Of a DNA stretch of 64,000 nucleotides, positions 1-9,167 are shown piece after piece. The translations under genes and the position numbers were made by a program. Location of the stretch: contig PADC01000006.1 in NCBI GenBank assembly GCA_002700385.1, positions 186,001 to 250,000 on the forward strand, written 5' to 3'. Under the pieces are notes generated by a model. That model made no database searches. It was not told where the DNA came from and worked only from the letters and a program-made list of their open reading frames with translations. The stretch's first letter is position 1. Each line of letters starts with the position of its first letter. This stretch comes from Cycloclasticus sp. (GTDB lineage Bacteria > Pseudomonadota > Gammaproteobacteria > Methylococcales > Cycloclasticaceae).

Positions 1-222
1 TTGTACCCCTGTTTCTGTTCCATTCCATAATAAGGGTAAATCGTACCCGCGTTGCTGTTTCCAGTTATCAATGGCTGCTTGGGTCACGTGCTTATCACCC
101 AATTGCATACGTGCCATGTCGTCCGGTGAATTAACGACAAAAAAGAGCACGAAAGTCAGCACATTAACGCCAAGCAACACGGGGAACACGTAAAGTAATC
201 GCCTGATAATATAATTGATCAT
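1..222 (-). CDS. Peptide ABC transporter permease, OppB/DppB type (partial, N-terminus)
   Basis: The minus-strand reading from the ATG at 222-220 stays open for 74 codons to the window edge. It starts MINYIIRRLLYVFPVLLGVN and continues with a hydrophobic first segment, the usual N-terminus of inner-membrane permeases of the OppB/DppB/YejB family that form half of the channel for peptide import. Its start overlaps the stop of the upstream substrate-binding gene (ATGA), so the two are translationally coupled in one operon. The rest of the gene lies outside the window. Family is confident from the N-terminus; the substrate is unknown. Confidence 0.85.
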   Translation of the reverse strand, partial: MINYIIRRLLYVFPVLLGVNVLTFVLFFVVNSPDDMARMQLGDKHVTQAAIDNWKQQRGYDLPLLWNGTETGVQ

Positions 223-2366
223 AGAGCCGTGCTTCTCTCAATTCGCCGAAAAATCACATACGCTGGTATGGCCAAACAAGCTAACAGCAGTAAAATTAAA
301 ACCAAAGGCCAATAAACGGGCTGATTCCATTGCTGTTGATATTGCTCTCGTTGTACTGGGTCAATATTTATATATTTGGTTTTATTATTTGCCATTAAGT
401 TAGGATGGGCATTCTTATACCACCCGTGGTACAAAGAAAAAGCCTTCGGGTGAAAACCCCAAATCCACGGAGCATCTTGTTGAGCAATACTGACCATTTC
501 ATTAATAAGAGCCTGCCTTTCAGGCGTGTTTTCCATGGTACTCACCTGCTCAAAAAGACGATCAAACTCTGCATTCTGGTAATTAGCCGCATTCTCTCCA
601 CCATTAATGGCTTTTGCATTTTTTCCATACAGCAAAAACAAGAAGTTTTCAGGGTCTGGGTAATCAGCATTCCAACCCCACATAAACATTTGTGCACTGC
701 CTGTTCGCATTTTTTCTTGGAAACGGTTGTAATCTGTTCCGCGGATAACCAATTGAATATTTAATTTATTAAATTGTTTGCGAAACCAATTTAATCGAGC
801 CTTGCTGTCAGGGCCACTGTCCATGGTATCAAAGTATAATACCAATGGCTTACCTGTGGCTGGGTCAACGCCTTTAGGGTAGCCTGCTTCACTCAATAAG
901 GCTTTTGCCTCAGTTATTGATCGCCTTTGCAACCCATCCTGCCAGGCATAGACAACGGGGTTCATCCCCTGCTCTCCAGCAAGGTGCCCAAAAATGCCTG
1001 GAGGAATAATCCCCTGTGCGGCAACTCCTCGGCCATTTTGAAAAATTGAAATATATTCTTCAAAATCAACCGCAATAGAAATAGCCTGGCGAAGTTTTTT
1101 AGTTTTTTCTGAGCGGCCTCCCAACACCTCATCCATCATATTAAAACCAAAATAATACGTAGATGTCGTAACGGCTGTTTGAAGACCAATCCCTCGATCA
1201 ATCATACGTTGAGTTAAGCCCACATCCCCCTCTGCCGAAAAGTTAACCGCTTGATCAAAACTATCTGAACTGACACCTGAAGCATCATAATAACCCTGTA
1301 AAAATTTATTCCAGTAGGGTATCGATTCTTTTTCAAGCGAAAAAATGACCTGATCTATTAATGGAAGGCGTTTACCAGCATCGTTTAGCAGGCCTTTTTC
1401 TTTTGCCCCTGCGTGCCCGTCGGATGGATAATAGTCGGCATGGAAATGGGGATTTTTTGTTAACACCATTCGCCGGTTAGGATTATTTTCCCGCAAATAA
1501 AAAGGCCCAGTACCAACTGGAAACCAGTCCAGTGTTATATTTTTCTCACGCAAGAACGGATGAGAATAAAATTCATCGGCCTCCCAAGGTATTGGGGAAA
1601 AAAACGGCATCGCTAACCAATTTATAAACTGAGGGTATTTACCCTTAATCCGAATTGAAAAAAAGTACTCATTTATCTTTTTAACACCCTCAAGCGACTT
1701 AGATTTTAAGCGCTGGCTCTTGGTAACGTCAGGAAATTGTTTTTTTAATGCCGATTGCTGATTGGCAAATTCAGCAAAACCAACAATATAATTGGCCATT
1801 AATCCTGCTATTGGTGATTGAGTTGCTGGATCAGCCAAACGTTTTATTTGATAAATAAAATCATCTACCGTTAGCGTTCGCGTTTTCAAAGGTAAGTCGT
1901 AAATCGATTTACCCTCCCATGTTTTCGGTAATGCCTTATGAAGCGCTAAATCAAAACTTGGGTGAGGCTGGAATTTAATACCTGGTTTAATAGAAAGTTG
2001 ATATTCACTATACGCAATTTCATGATCGTCAATTTTGCCCACCAAACGCGTCCCCTCAGCATCATAATAATGTACTTGGGGCATTTCGTTAGCTAACAAA
2101 GGTTCAAGCTGGTAAGGCTTTTTTAAATAATGGTATTGAAACAGTGGCTCATACGTTTGAGCGATAATGGCATATTCATTTGAGCTGTAGGCCTTCGCTG
2201 GATCCAAGTGCTTTGGGCGCTCAGAAAAGGAAGTATAAATTACCTTACCTGACCCGCTTTTTTCTACGTAGGGACTATTTAAGGGCGTGTCGGAACAGGA
2301 TGAGGTCAGTGCCATTAAAAACAATAAGCCAGCCACCCTAAACAGTTTCATCTTTGGCTTCTTCAT
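219..2366 (-). CDS. Peptide ABC transporter substrate-binding protein, family 5, with C-terminal membrane anchor
   Basis: A 715-residue solute-binding protein of the SBP_bac_5 (OppA/DppA/YejA) type that would capture peptides in the periplasm for the permease encoded downstream. It has an N-terminal signal sequence ending in a Cys (LTSSC, a weak lipobox because the -3 residue is Thr). The long family-5 body includes PVGTGPFYLRENNPNRRMVL and, near residue 600, MFMWGWNADYPDPENF. Unusually the C-terminus carries a strongly hydrophobic segment (about residues 685-708, WPLVLILLLLACLAIPAYVI) followed by RR, a likely second membrane anchor that classical OppA proteins lack. It overlaps the permease start by four bases. 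Confidence 0.88.
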   Translation of the reverse strand: MKKPKMKLFRVAGLLFLMALTSSCSDTPLNSPYVEKSGSGKVIYTSFSERPKHLDPAKAYSSNEYAIIAQTYEPLFQYHYLKKPYQLEPLLANEMPQVHYYDAEGTRLVGKIDDHEIAYSEYQLSIKPGIKFQPHPSFDLALHKALPKTWEGKSIYDLPLKTRTLTVDDFIYQIKRLADPATQSPIAGLMANYIVGFAEFANQQSALKKQFPDVTKSQRLKSKSLEGVKKINEYFFSIRIKGKYPQFINWLAMPFFSPIPWEADEFYSHPFLREKNITLDWFPVGTGPFYLRENNPNRRMVLTKNPHFHADYYPSDGHAGAKEKGLLNDAGKRLPLIDQVIFSLEKESIPYWNKFLQGYYDASGVSSDSFDQAVNFSAEGDVGLTQRMIDRGIGLQTAVTTSTYYFGFNMMDEVLGGRSEKTKKLRQAISIAVDFEEYISIFQNGRGVAAQGIIPPGIFGHLAGEQGMNPVVYAWQDGLQRRSITEAKALLSEAGYPKGVDPATGKPLVLYFDTMDSGPDSKARLNWFRKQFNKLNIQLVIRGTDYNRFQEKMRTGSAQMFMWGWNADYPDPENFLFLLYGKNAKAINGGENAANYQNAEFDRLFEQVSTMENTPERQALINEMVSIAQQDAPWIWGFHPKAFSLYHGWYKNAHPNLMANNKTKYINIDPVQREQYQQQWNQPVYWPLVLILLLLACLAIPAYVIFRRIERSTAL

Positions 2367-2372
2367 TCCGAT

Positions 2373-2594
2373 TTAATCAGATTGTAAGACCTGATTTTCA
2401 ACTTCATTTCGGGCAATAATCAGGGCACCAGACGAATCACTAAAGGCATTCACACGGGTTCTGCACATCGCTAAAAATCGTTCCACAGCGAGAATTGAAA
2501 CAAGCCCTTTACAAAGGCCATGAATCAAAGCGTCCGCTGTCAACCTGCCAGCCAAAATAACTAAACCGGTTGCAATAAAATTTGACAGAGACAT
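2373..2594 (-). pseudogene. C-terminal remnant of a dicarboxylate/amino acid:cation symporter (DctA/GltP family)
   Basis: This 73-codon frame fits tightly between ppiD (12 nt upstream) and the peptide-binding protein (6 nt downstream). Its second half, LVSILAVERFLAMCRTRVNA followed by FSDSSGALIIARNEVE, resembles the conserved C-terminus of DAACS symporters (family pattern LILAVDRFLDMCRTxVNVxGD...IARxE). The rest of the roughly 400-residue transporter is absent, because ppiD lies directly upstream. It is best read as the tail of a deleted transporter gene. It could still be translated as a small membrane peptide, since it begins with ATG and has a weak GAAGTG upstream. The similarity is judged by eye. 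Confidence 0.6.
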
Positions 2595-2605
2595 TTCACT
2601 TCAAA

Positions 2606-4513
2606 TTATTCGGACTGATCAGCAAAAACCACGCCCGCATCAACACTTAAATTCGCTAATGAGGCGGCTAAAGTCACTTCACCTGTTAACCGAGCTAAAA
2701 ACACCTTGAATGACCGCAAAGTTTCTTCATCAATTTCAGAGACATCGCCATCAGTAACTTTTGCAAGTTCAATAACAGCGAAGTCACCGTTATCCAGCGT
2801 TGTTAATTTATACTTCCTCTCGTCTTCATTCGGGTGAGGCATACTAAATGCCTCTCTTAATAGTTTAGCTGGCGTTGATTGATCATTCCTAGTGACAGGG
2901 CCCACATCTTCCAACAACACACCATCTTGCGAGGCTAGTTCATTAAAACTCACCCCCGACGTCGCTTTCGCCAAAAAGTCCGCTGCTTTATCTTTTAATA
3001 ACCGCTGAGACTTCTCTTTTTTTACTGACAATTCAACCGAGTTTTTCACAGCCTCAAGCGGTAGAACTTCCTCGGGTGTATGAAGGTTAACCCTCAGTAC
3101 CACAAAGTGCTCAGAATTCAATTCAATCACTTCGCTATTATTGCCAGCCAACACATCTTCCTTAAACACAGCATGTCTTACCTTGTCATTTGAGGCAATG
3201 CCTTCTCCATTAAGACGTGTAATGCCGGATTGTTGCTGTATTTTTAACCCCAACTCATCAGCTAAAGGCTCTAACGAGTCAGGATTTTCAAAACTTAGTT
3301 CTGCAAAACGTTCAGCTAATTGATTAAATTTTTCACCCGCAATATCCCGTTTAAAAAGCTCTGTAACCTTCTCTTTAACTTTATCAAAAGGCTCAATTGT
3401 ATCGGCTTCTTTAGAAACCAGTTTGATAATTTGAAAGCCGTAAACAGTCTGAATCACTTCACTGACTTCGCCTTCTTTAAGCGTTGCAAGCGCTTTTTCA
3501 AACTCTGCATCCATCATGCCTTCTGTGATGATACCTAAATCACCACCTAATTTTGCTGAGCCAATATCTTCAGACACTTCTTCGGCAATGACAGAAAATT
3601 CTTCACCATTTTTAATCCGACTGAGTGCCTCTTCAGCTTGCGCCCTCTTTATTTCGGCATCGTCTATTGAGGTGCCTTCAGGGACTTCAAATAATATGTG
3701 GCTGGCTCTTCTATGCCCGGCCATCATAAAAGATTGTTTTTCGCTTTCATAAAATGCCAATAATTCCTCATCAGATGGGTTAATATCAGTCATCAGGTTA
3801 GCCAAACTGAGTTCGACATAATCTATCAAGGCGACCTCAGGCGTCTTATATAAATGCTCGTTTTGGGCATAATTTTTTTCTATTTCTTCATCCGTTACGG
3901 TGACTTCAGCCATTACTGATGAGACAGGAAGCAACAAATAACGAATATCTCGGGTTTGATTAGTCAAGCGGTAAAAGTCTTCGACTTCGCTATCATCAAC
4001 CAATGTTGTATCAACAATCGAATTTATAAATTGTTCCCGCTCTATACCTAACCGCACCGATTCAATAAAGCCTGTTGTAGTCAATCCTTGCATTTGTAAC
4101 AACTGCTCATAAGTAGCTTTATCAAATTGGCCATCTTTTTGAAAAGCCTCTAATTTAGAAATCACATCAAGAACCGCCCTGTCTGATGCGACATAACCAT
4201 CTTTAGCAACCGTTTGTGATATCAGTTGCTCTTGGACCAACCGATTTAATGACTCTTGCCGGACGGCTGCTTCATTAAATAAATCAGGAGAATATTGTTC
4301 TCCATATTGCTCTTTTAATTGAGAGACGCGATTCTGATAAGCTCTATTAACATCGGCTTGGTAGATTTTGACATCACCAACTTCAGCCACTGGTTGTTCA
4401 GAGCCTCCCGACGTGTAATTTTGCAAGCCAAATAAGGCAAAGGGTATGGAAATCAATATCAGAATAGCCATACCTAACCAACCTTTAACATGTACTCTCA
4501 ATCTTTCTAACAT
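2606..4513 (-). CDS. ppiD: Periplasmic folding chaperone / peptidyl-prolyl isomerase PpiD
   Basis: A 635-residue protein close to the usual PpiD length. It has a short cytoplasmic start, one transmembrane anchor (about residues 12-32), a SurA-like N-terminal chaperone region, and a parvulin (PPIC) domain in the middle starting near HRRASHILFEVPEG and including GGDLGIITEGMM and VYGFQIIKLV. PpiD is anchored in the inner membrane next to the Sec translocon and helps newly exported proteins fold. It lies downstream of hupB, as in many gammaproteobacteria, but here two tRNA genes and a terminator separate them, so it probably has its own promoter. Confidence 0.95.
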   Translation of the reverse strand: MLERLRVHVKGWLGMAILILISIPFALFGLQNYTSGGSEQPVAEVGDVKIYQADVNRAYQNRVSQLKEQYGEQYSPDLFNEAAVRQESLNRLVQEQLISQTVAKDGYVASDRAVLDVISKLEAFQKDGQFDKATYEQLLQMQGLTTTGFIESVRLGIEREQFINSIVDTTLVDDSEVEDFYRLTNQTRDIRYLLLPVSSVMAEVTVTDEEIEKNYAQNEHLYKTPEVALIDYVELSLANLMTDINPSDEELLAFYESEKQSFMMAGHRRASHILFEVPEGTSIDDAEIKRAQAEEALSRIKNGEEFSVIAEEVSEDIGSAKLGGDLGIITEGMMDAEFEKALATLKEGEVSEVIQTVYGFQIIKLVSKEADTIEPFDKVKEKVTELFKRDIAGEKFNQLAERFAELSFENPDSLEPLADELGLKIQQQSGITRLNGEGIASNDKVRHAVFKEDVLAGNNSEVIELNSEHFVVLRVNLHTPEEVLPLEAVKNSVELSVKKEKSQRLLKDKAADFLAKATSGVSFNELASQDGVLLEDVGPVTRNDQSTPAKLLREAFSMPHPNEDERKYKLTTLDNGDFAVIELAKVTDGDVSEIDEETLRSFKVFLARLTGEVTLAASLANLSVDAGVVFADQSE

Positions 4514-4537
4514 AAATATAACCTATGTAAAATTTTC

Positions 4538-4573
4538 AAAAAAAAACCCTAAGGCTTTATCGGCCTTAGGGTT
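4538..4573 (-). terminator. Rho-independent terminator of the hupB-tRNA-Val-tRNA-Asp unit
   Basis: A perfect 11-bp inverted repeat (4545-4555 and 4563-4573, 7-nt loop) is followed on the minus strand by a run of T (the A run at 4538-4546 on the plus strand). It lies 4 nt beyond the CCA end of tRNA-Asp, so it ends the transcript containing the two tRNAs and probably hupB. Confidence 0.9.
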
Positions 4574-4577
4574 GTTT

Positions 4578-4654
4578 TGGCGGAGTGGACGGGACTCGAA
4601 CCCGCGACCCCCGGCGTGACAGGCCGGTATTCTAACCAACTGAACTACCACTCC
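4578..4654 (-). tRNA. tRNA-Asp (GTC)
   Basis: The minus strand folds as a 77-nt cloverleaf with 7-bp acceptor stem GGAGTGG/CCACTCC, G73 discriminator and encoded CCA. The anticodon GTC sits in CCTGTCACG, and the T-loop is GGTTCGAGTCC. It follows tRNA-Val by 3 nt and precedes a strong terminator. Confidence 0.97.
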
Positions 4655-4657
4655 TAA

Positions 4658-4733
4658 TGGTGGGTGCTGAGGGGATCGAACCCCCGACATTCGCCTTGTA
4701 AGGGCGACGCTCTCCCAGCTGAGCTAAGCACCC
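4658..4733 (-). tRNA. tRNA-Val (TAC)
   Basis: The minus strand folds as a 76-nt cloverleaf with acceptor stem GGGTGCT/AGCACCC, encoded CCA, anticodon TAC in CCTTACAAG, and T-loop GGTTCGATCC. It starts 17 nt after the hupB stop codon with no obvious promoter of its own, so it is probably cotranscribed with hupB. Confidence 0.97.
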
Positions 4734-4750
4734 CATGTCCAGAAGAGGCG

Positions 4751-5023
4751 CTAGTTTACAGAGTCCTTTAAAGTTTTTCCAGCTTTAAATGAAGGAATTT
4801 TAGACGCTTTAATTTGAATCGTTTCACCCGTTTGCGGATTACGTCCTGTACGAGCAGAACGCTCTTTTACAGAAAAAGTACCAAAGCCAATTAATGAGAT
4901 GGAATCACCGTCTTTTAGTGCATTACTCACTGATGAAATAGTTGCGTCAAGAGCGCGGCCTGCGTCTGCTTTCGTGAGTCCCGATTCGTCAGCAATTGCG
5001 TTGATAAGGTCTGATTTGTTCAT
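4751..5023 (-). CDS. hupB: DNA-binding protein HU (beta type)
   Basis: A 90-residue histone-like protein, the standard HU length. It has the N-terminal dimerisation helices ([20 protein letters not shown]) and the conserved arm [20 protein letters not shown], whose proline-tipped beta ribbon inserts into the DNA minor groove. HU bends and compacts DNA and takes part in replication, recombination and transcription. It sits downstream of lon, the classical order lon-hupB-ppiD, and upstream of two tRNA genes with which it probably shares a transcript. A sigma70-type promoter lies at 5127-5156 with a perfect palindrome over the -10 region. Confidence 0.97.
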   Translation of the reverse strand: MNKSDLINAIADESGLTKADAGRALDATISSVSNALKDGDSISLIGFGTFSVKERSARTGRNPQTGETIQIKASKIPSFKAGKTLKDSVN

Positions 5024-5104
5024 ATATTTCCCCCAATAGGATGATTAGATACGTTAATAAAGTTGTATGTTCTTGTTGGTTCTTATAGCGACTATGTTCT
5101 TAGC

Positions 5105-5134
5105 GATATAAATTCAACAAGTTGAATTTATATC
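5105..5134. promoter_or_regulatory. Perfect 14-bp palindrome over the hupB promoter -10 region
   Basis: Positions 5105-5118 (GATATAAATTCAAC) and 5121-5134 (its exact reverse complement) are separated by two bases. On the minus strand the palindrome begins at the -10 hexamer of the likely hupB promoter and runs past the expected start site. It could be an operator or a hairpin at the 5' end of the hupB mRNA. There is no T run, so a simple terminator for lon is less likely. Confidence 0.65.
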
Positions 5135-5156
5135 CTTTCATACCCACTAGTGTCAA
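5127..5156 (-). promoter_or_regulatory. Probable sigma70 promoter of hupB
   Basis: On the minus strand TTGACA (5156-5151) is followed after 18 bases by TATAAA (5132-5127); shifted by one base it is ATATAA with 17-bp spacing. This is a near-consensus promoter about 100 nt upstream of the hupB start codon, leaving a leader of roughly 95-100 nt. Confidence 0.65.
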
Positions 5157-5242
5157 GCAGCATAAGGCTTTTAAACAGTTTTTTAAAATTAAACGCCATA
5201 TCCAAAAGCCACCTTATCTCAAGCTAATTCTAGTTATACAAC

Positions 5243-7654
5243 TTAATGCTCTGTTATTTCTTTAGTTTTTGTTTGTTTTTTCTTTTTCATTCCACTGCTG
5301 CTCAACTTTTTATTTTCCTTTACAGGTACCGGCATGTCCTCTAAAGCAACAGTCAGCACCTCATCAATCCATCGTACAGGAATAATGGTCAGCCCCTGTT
5401 TTATGTTAGCAGGCATTTCTACCAGATCTTTTTCGTTCTGATGCGGAATGACAACTGTCGTAATGCCGCCCCTTAGCGCCGCCAATAACTTTTCCTTAAG
5501 CCCACCAATGGGTAGCACTTCACCCCGCAGTGTTATTTCTCCAGTCATTGCAACATTCGCTAAAACAGGCACACCCGTTAGTGAGGAAACCAACGCAGTA
5601 CACATGCCAATACCCGCACTTGGACCATCTTTCGGCGTGGCACCTTCAGGGACGTGTACATGGATATCATTTTTTTGATAAAAATCTGGGGGAATGCCTA
5701 AGGTTTCAGCTCGACTCCTGACAACGGTTAAAGCGGCTTGTATAGACTCCTGCATCACATCGCCTAATTTACCTGTCAGGGTGAGTTTTCCTTTTCCTTC
5801 AGTGATAGCTGCTTCTATAGTGAGTAACTCACCACCCACTTCTGTCCATGCTAAGCCAGTGACTTGACCCACTTGATTACTGCCTTCAGCCTTACCAAAG
5901 TCAAACCGTCTAACGCCTAAGTATTTATTTAAATTGCGAGAGGTCACGTTGATTCTTTTTTTCGGCTTACTCAGCAAAATATCACGAACCACTTTGCGAC
6001 ATATTTTTGACATTTCTCTATCAATATTTCTGACTCCAGCCTCTCTTGTATAATAGCGAACTGTATCTCTGATGGCCGATTGACTGATATGAAGCTCGGA
6101 CTCTTTTAAGCCATTATTCTTAAGCTGTTTTTTAATCAGATAATTTTCGGTAATATTTATCTTCTCATCTTCGGTGTATCCCGATAAATTAATCACCTCC
6201 ATTCGATCCAATAAAGGGCCGGGAATATTCATGCTATTTGCTGTTGCCACAAACATAACATCTGACAAATCAAAATCCACTTCCAGATAATGATCATTAA
6301 ATGTGTTATTTTGTTCAGGATCTAATACTTCTAACAGAGCGGAGGCGGGGTCTCCTCTAAAATCCATCGCCATTTTGTCAATTTCATCAAGTAAAAACAG
6401 TGGATTTCTCGTTTCTACTTTCGACAAATTTTGCAAAATTTTTCCTGGCATCGACCCGATATAGGTACGCCTGTGCCCTCTTATTTCTGCCTCATCGCGC
6501 ACGCCACCTAATGACATACGGACAAATTTGCGGTTTGTTGCACGTGCAATCGATTGGCCTAACGATGTTTTACCAACCCCTGGTGGACCAACCAAACATA
6601 AAATCGGTCCTTTCATGTTTTTTACACGTTGCTGTACAGCAAGGTATTCTAAAATACGTTCTTTTACTTTTTCCAAACCAAAGTGATCGGTATCCAATAC
6701 TTTTTGAGCCGCTGCGAGGTCATGCCGGATACGTGTACGCTTTTTCCAAGGCACCTTTACCATACAATCTATGTAGTTTCTTATTACACTTGCTTCAGCC
6801 GACATGGGCGACATCATTTTTAACTTAGCAAGCTCAGATTCGGCCTTCTCTTTTGCCTCTTTAGACATGCCGGCATTTTTTATTTTCTTTTCTAATTCAT
6901 CGACTTCATTGGAACCTTCCTCCATATCGCCGAGTTCATTTTGAATGGCTTTCATCTGCTCACTCAAATAATATTCGCGCTGGTTTTTCTCCATTTGTTG
7001 CTTTACACGACTACGGATTTGTTTCTCCATCTCGAGGATATCAACTTCGCCTTCCATCAATAACAACAAATGCTCTAGCCGTTCACGCAAGTTATTAATT
7101 TCTAGAATGTTTTGCTTCTCTTCTACTTTTAGCACCATGTGTGCGGACATGGTATCGGCAAGACGTCCCGCATCGTCAATACCAGACAATGACGTCAAAA
7201 CCTCAGGGGGAACTTTTTTATTTAACTTAACGTAGCTTTCAAAAGCAGATGTCACCGTTCTAATGAGCACGTCCATTTCTTGTTCTTCAATATCCAAGTT
7301 ATCTTCAAGCAAGGACACATCTGCACTGAATAACGGCTCTTCGGAATGGACTCTATCTACCTTGACTCGCTTTTCACCTTCCACTAATACTTTCACTGTG
7401 CCGTCTGGCAACTTTAACAGTTGTAGAATAGTGGCCAATGTTCCTACTTGATATAAGTCAGCTTCTTTAGGGTCATCATGATCAGGGTTCTTCTGAGCAA
7501 TTAATACGATCTTTTTATTGTCTTCCATTGCTAAATCAATGGCTTGAATAGAGCGGTCTCGACCAACAAACAGTGGAATAACCATATGCGGATATACGAC
7601 CACATCCCTGAGAGGAAGAATAGGTAAATTTGTTAAATCTAATTTGTCGCTCAT
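5243..7654 (-). CDS. lon: ATP-dependent protease Lon (La)
   Basis: An 803-residue Lon with all three parts. The N-terminal substrate-binding domain starts [20 protein letters not shown]. The AAA+ ATPase has Walker [10 protein letters not shown] near residue 355 and Walker [10 protein letters not shown]. The C-terminal peptidase has the catalytic Ser in DGPSAGIGM and Lys in [13 protein letters not shown]. Lon degrades misfolded and short-lived regulatory proteins. The C-terminal tail is Lys-rich, slightly longer than in E. coli Lon (784 aa). A heat-shock type promoter precedes it, and a terminator separates it from clpX, so it is an independent transcription unit in the clpP-clpX-lon-hupB order. 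Confidence 0.98.
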   Translation of the reverse strand: MSDKLDLTNLPILPLRDVVVYPHMVIPLFVGRDRSIQAIDLAMEDNKKIVLIAQKNPDHDDPKEADLYQVGTLATILQLLKLPDGTVKVLVEGEKRVKVDRVHSEEPLFSADVSLLEDNLDIEEQEMDVLIRTVTSAFESYVKLNKKVPPEVLTSLSGIDDAGRLADTMSAHMVLKVEEKQNILEINNLRERLEHLLLLMEGEVDILEMEKQIRSRVKQQMEKNQREYYLSEQMKAIQNELGDMEEGSNEVDELEKKIKNAGMSKEAKEKAESELAKLKMMSPMSAEASVIRNYIDCMVKVPWKKRTRIRHDLAAAQKVLDTDHFGLEKVKERILEYLAVQQRVKNMKGPILCLVGPPGVGKTSLGQSIARATNRKFVRMSLGGVRDEAEIRGHRRTYIGSMPGKILQNLSKVETRNPLFLLDEIDKMAMDFRGDPASALLEVLDPEQNNTFNDHYLEVDFDLSDVMFVATANSMNIPGPLLDRMEVINLSGYTEDEKINITENYLIKKQLKNNGLKESELHISQSAIRDTVRYYTREAGVRNIDREMSKICRKVVRDILLSKPKKRINVTSRNLNKYLGVRRFDFGKAEGSNQVGQVTGLAWTEVGGELLTIEAAITEGKGKLTLTGKLGDVMQESIQAALTVVRSRAETLGIPPDFYQKNDIHVHVPEGATPKDGPSAGIGMCTALVSSLTGVPVLANVAMTGEITLRGEVLPIGGLKEKLLAALRGGITTVVIPHQNEKDLVEMPANIKQGLTIIPVRWIDEVLTVALEDMPVPVKENKKLSSSGMKKKKQTKTKEITEH

Positions 7655-7689
7655 TAAGCACCGCCTTTAAAAAATAAATGTTAACGAGA

Positions 7690-7718
7690 ATATTGGGGCA
7701 CGAAACACCATTTTCAAG
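7690..7718 (-). promoter_or_regulatory. Sigma32 (heat-shock) promoter of lon
   Basis: On the minus strand CTTGAAA (7718-7712) is followed after 13 bases by CCCCAATAT (7698-7690). This matches the sigma32 consensus CTTGAAA-N(11-15)-CCCCATNT closely. It lies about 36 nt upstream of the lon start codon and downstream of the clpX terminator, so lon is expected to be induced by heat or unfolded protein. Confidence 0.8.
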
Positions 7719-7730
7719 CAATTAAACATA

Positions 7731-7758
7731 AAAAAAGGCGCTTAAAGCGCCCTTTTTT
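7731..7758 (-). terminator. Rho-independent terminator of clpX
   Basis: A GC-rich stem GGCGC/GCGCC (7737-7741 and 7747-7751) has A6 on one side and T6 on the other, so it can act in both directions. It lies just past the clpX stop codon on the minus strand and upstream of the lon promoter. Confidence 0.85.
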
Positions 7759-7775
7759 ATCTCCAAATGAATTCT

Positions 7776-9053
7776 TTATTCCGATGACGCCATTTTTTGC
7801 TCATTTTCATAAATAAACATCGGTTCTGATTCGCCACGAATGACTTTATCATCAATAACGACTTTACACACATTCTCTAATGAGGGGAGGTCATACATTG
7901 TGTCTAACAAAACATGTTCAAGAATCGTCCTTAAGCCACGAGCCCCCGTTTTGCGGGCCATCGCTTTTTTAGCAACCTCTCGAAGTGCTTCCTCTCTAAA
8001 TTCCAGTTCAACCCCTTCCATATCAAAAAGGCGCTTGTACTGCTTAGTTAGCGCATTTTTAGGCTCACTTAAAATTTCGATCAACGCATCTTCATCCAGT
8101 TCTTCAAGCGTTGCAACAACCGGTAATCGCCCAACAAACTCTGGGATTAAACCATATTTAACAAGGTCCTCCGGTTCGACATTTTGCAAAATATCTCCCG
8201 CTTCTGCAGTTTCTTCCTCGCTGATAACCTCTGCAGAAAAACCAATGCCGGCTTTATTTTGAGAACGATCTTTAATCACTTTATCAAGACCTGCAAACGC
8301 GCCACCTACAATAAATAATATATTTGCAGTATCAACTTGCAAAAATTCTTGCTGAGGATGTTTTCTACCACCTTGCGGAGGAACAGAGGCGACTGTACCT
8401 TCGATTAATTTTAACAGGGCTTGTTGAACACCCTCACCCGAAACATCACGCGTTAACGATGGGTTATCAGATTTTCGTGAAATTTTATCGATTTCATCGA
8501 TGTAAACAATGCCACTTTCCGCTTTGTCGACATCAAAGTCACATTTTTGCAATATCTTCTGAATGATGTTCTCAACATCCTCACCAACATAACCTGCTTC
8601 GGTGAGCGTCGTTGCATCAGCAATCGTAAAGGGAACATTCAACATTCTTGCCAGGGTTTCAGCTAATAAAGTTTTTCCTGAGCCCGTAGGTCCAATCAGT
8701 AATACATTGCTTTTAGCTAATTCAACGTCGTCTGCTCCCTGCGGCGCCTTTAGACGTTTATAGTGATTATAAACAGCTACAGATAAAATCTTTTTAGCTT
8801 GTTGCTGGCCAATCACATATTTATCTAAAGATTTCTTAATTTCAGTAGGTTTAGGTAATTTACCATCCTCATCTGAGGTTTCGTTCTGCTGAAGCTCTTC
8901 TTTGATAATATCGTTACAAAGCTCAACACATTCATCACAAACAAACACAGAAGGGCCTGCTATTAACTTCCTGACTTCGTGCTGATTTTTTCCACAAAAC
9001 GAGCAATTTAAAAGCTTACCGTCATTCTCGTTGTTGTCTTTTTCATCACTCAT
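7776..9053 (-). CDS. clpX: ATP-dependent Clp protease ATP-binding subunit ClpX
   Basis: A 425-residue ClpX, the normal length. The N-terminal C4 zinc domain ([11 protein letters not shown] ... [11 protein letters not shown]) dimerises and binds substrates or adaptors. The AAA+ module has Walker A GPTGSGKT near residue 120 and Walker [11 protein letters not shown]. The IGF loop that docks on ClpP is present as AGIGFSAEV. ClpX unfolds tagged proteins and feeds them into ClpP. It lies 114 nt downstream of clpP and ends at a terminator. Confidence 0.98.
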   Translation of the reverse strand: MSDEKDNNENDGKLLNCSFCGKNQHEVRKLIAGPSVFVCDECVELCNDIIKEELQQNETSDEDGKLPKPTEIKKSLDKYVIGQQQAKKILSVAVYNHYKRLKAPQGADDVELAKSNVLLIGPTGSGKTLLAETLARMLNVPFTIADATTLTEAGYVGEDVENIIQKILQKCDFDVDKAESGIVYIDEIDKISRKSDNPSLTRDVSGEGVQQALLKLIEGTVASVPPQGGRKHPQQEFLQVDTANILFIVGGAFAGLDKVIKDRSQNKAGIGFSAEVISEEETAEAGDILQNVEPEDLVKYGLIPEFVGRLPVVATLEELDEDALIEILSEPKNALTKQYKRLFDMEGVELEFREEALREVAKKAMARKTGARGLRTILEHVLLDTMYDLPSLENVCKVVIDDKVIRGESEPMFIYENEQKMASSE

Positions 9054-9167
9054 ATGAACCTCTTTTCTTAAGCAGCAAAACTATAAATATGACTTTTTAG
9101 TGACTATTTATCTTACATGACACATCAAGTATGGTCGAGAATTACAATCTGTCTAGCTCATCGATCC

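Noticed and set aside
405-764. 119-codon plus-strand frame
   Set aside because: Antisense to the conserved substrate-binding protein gene.
6400-6828. 142-codon plus-strand frame within lon
   Set aside because: Antisense to the conserved AAA+ domain of Lon; not a plausible protein.
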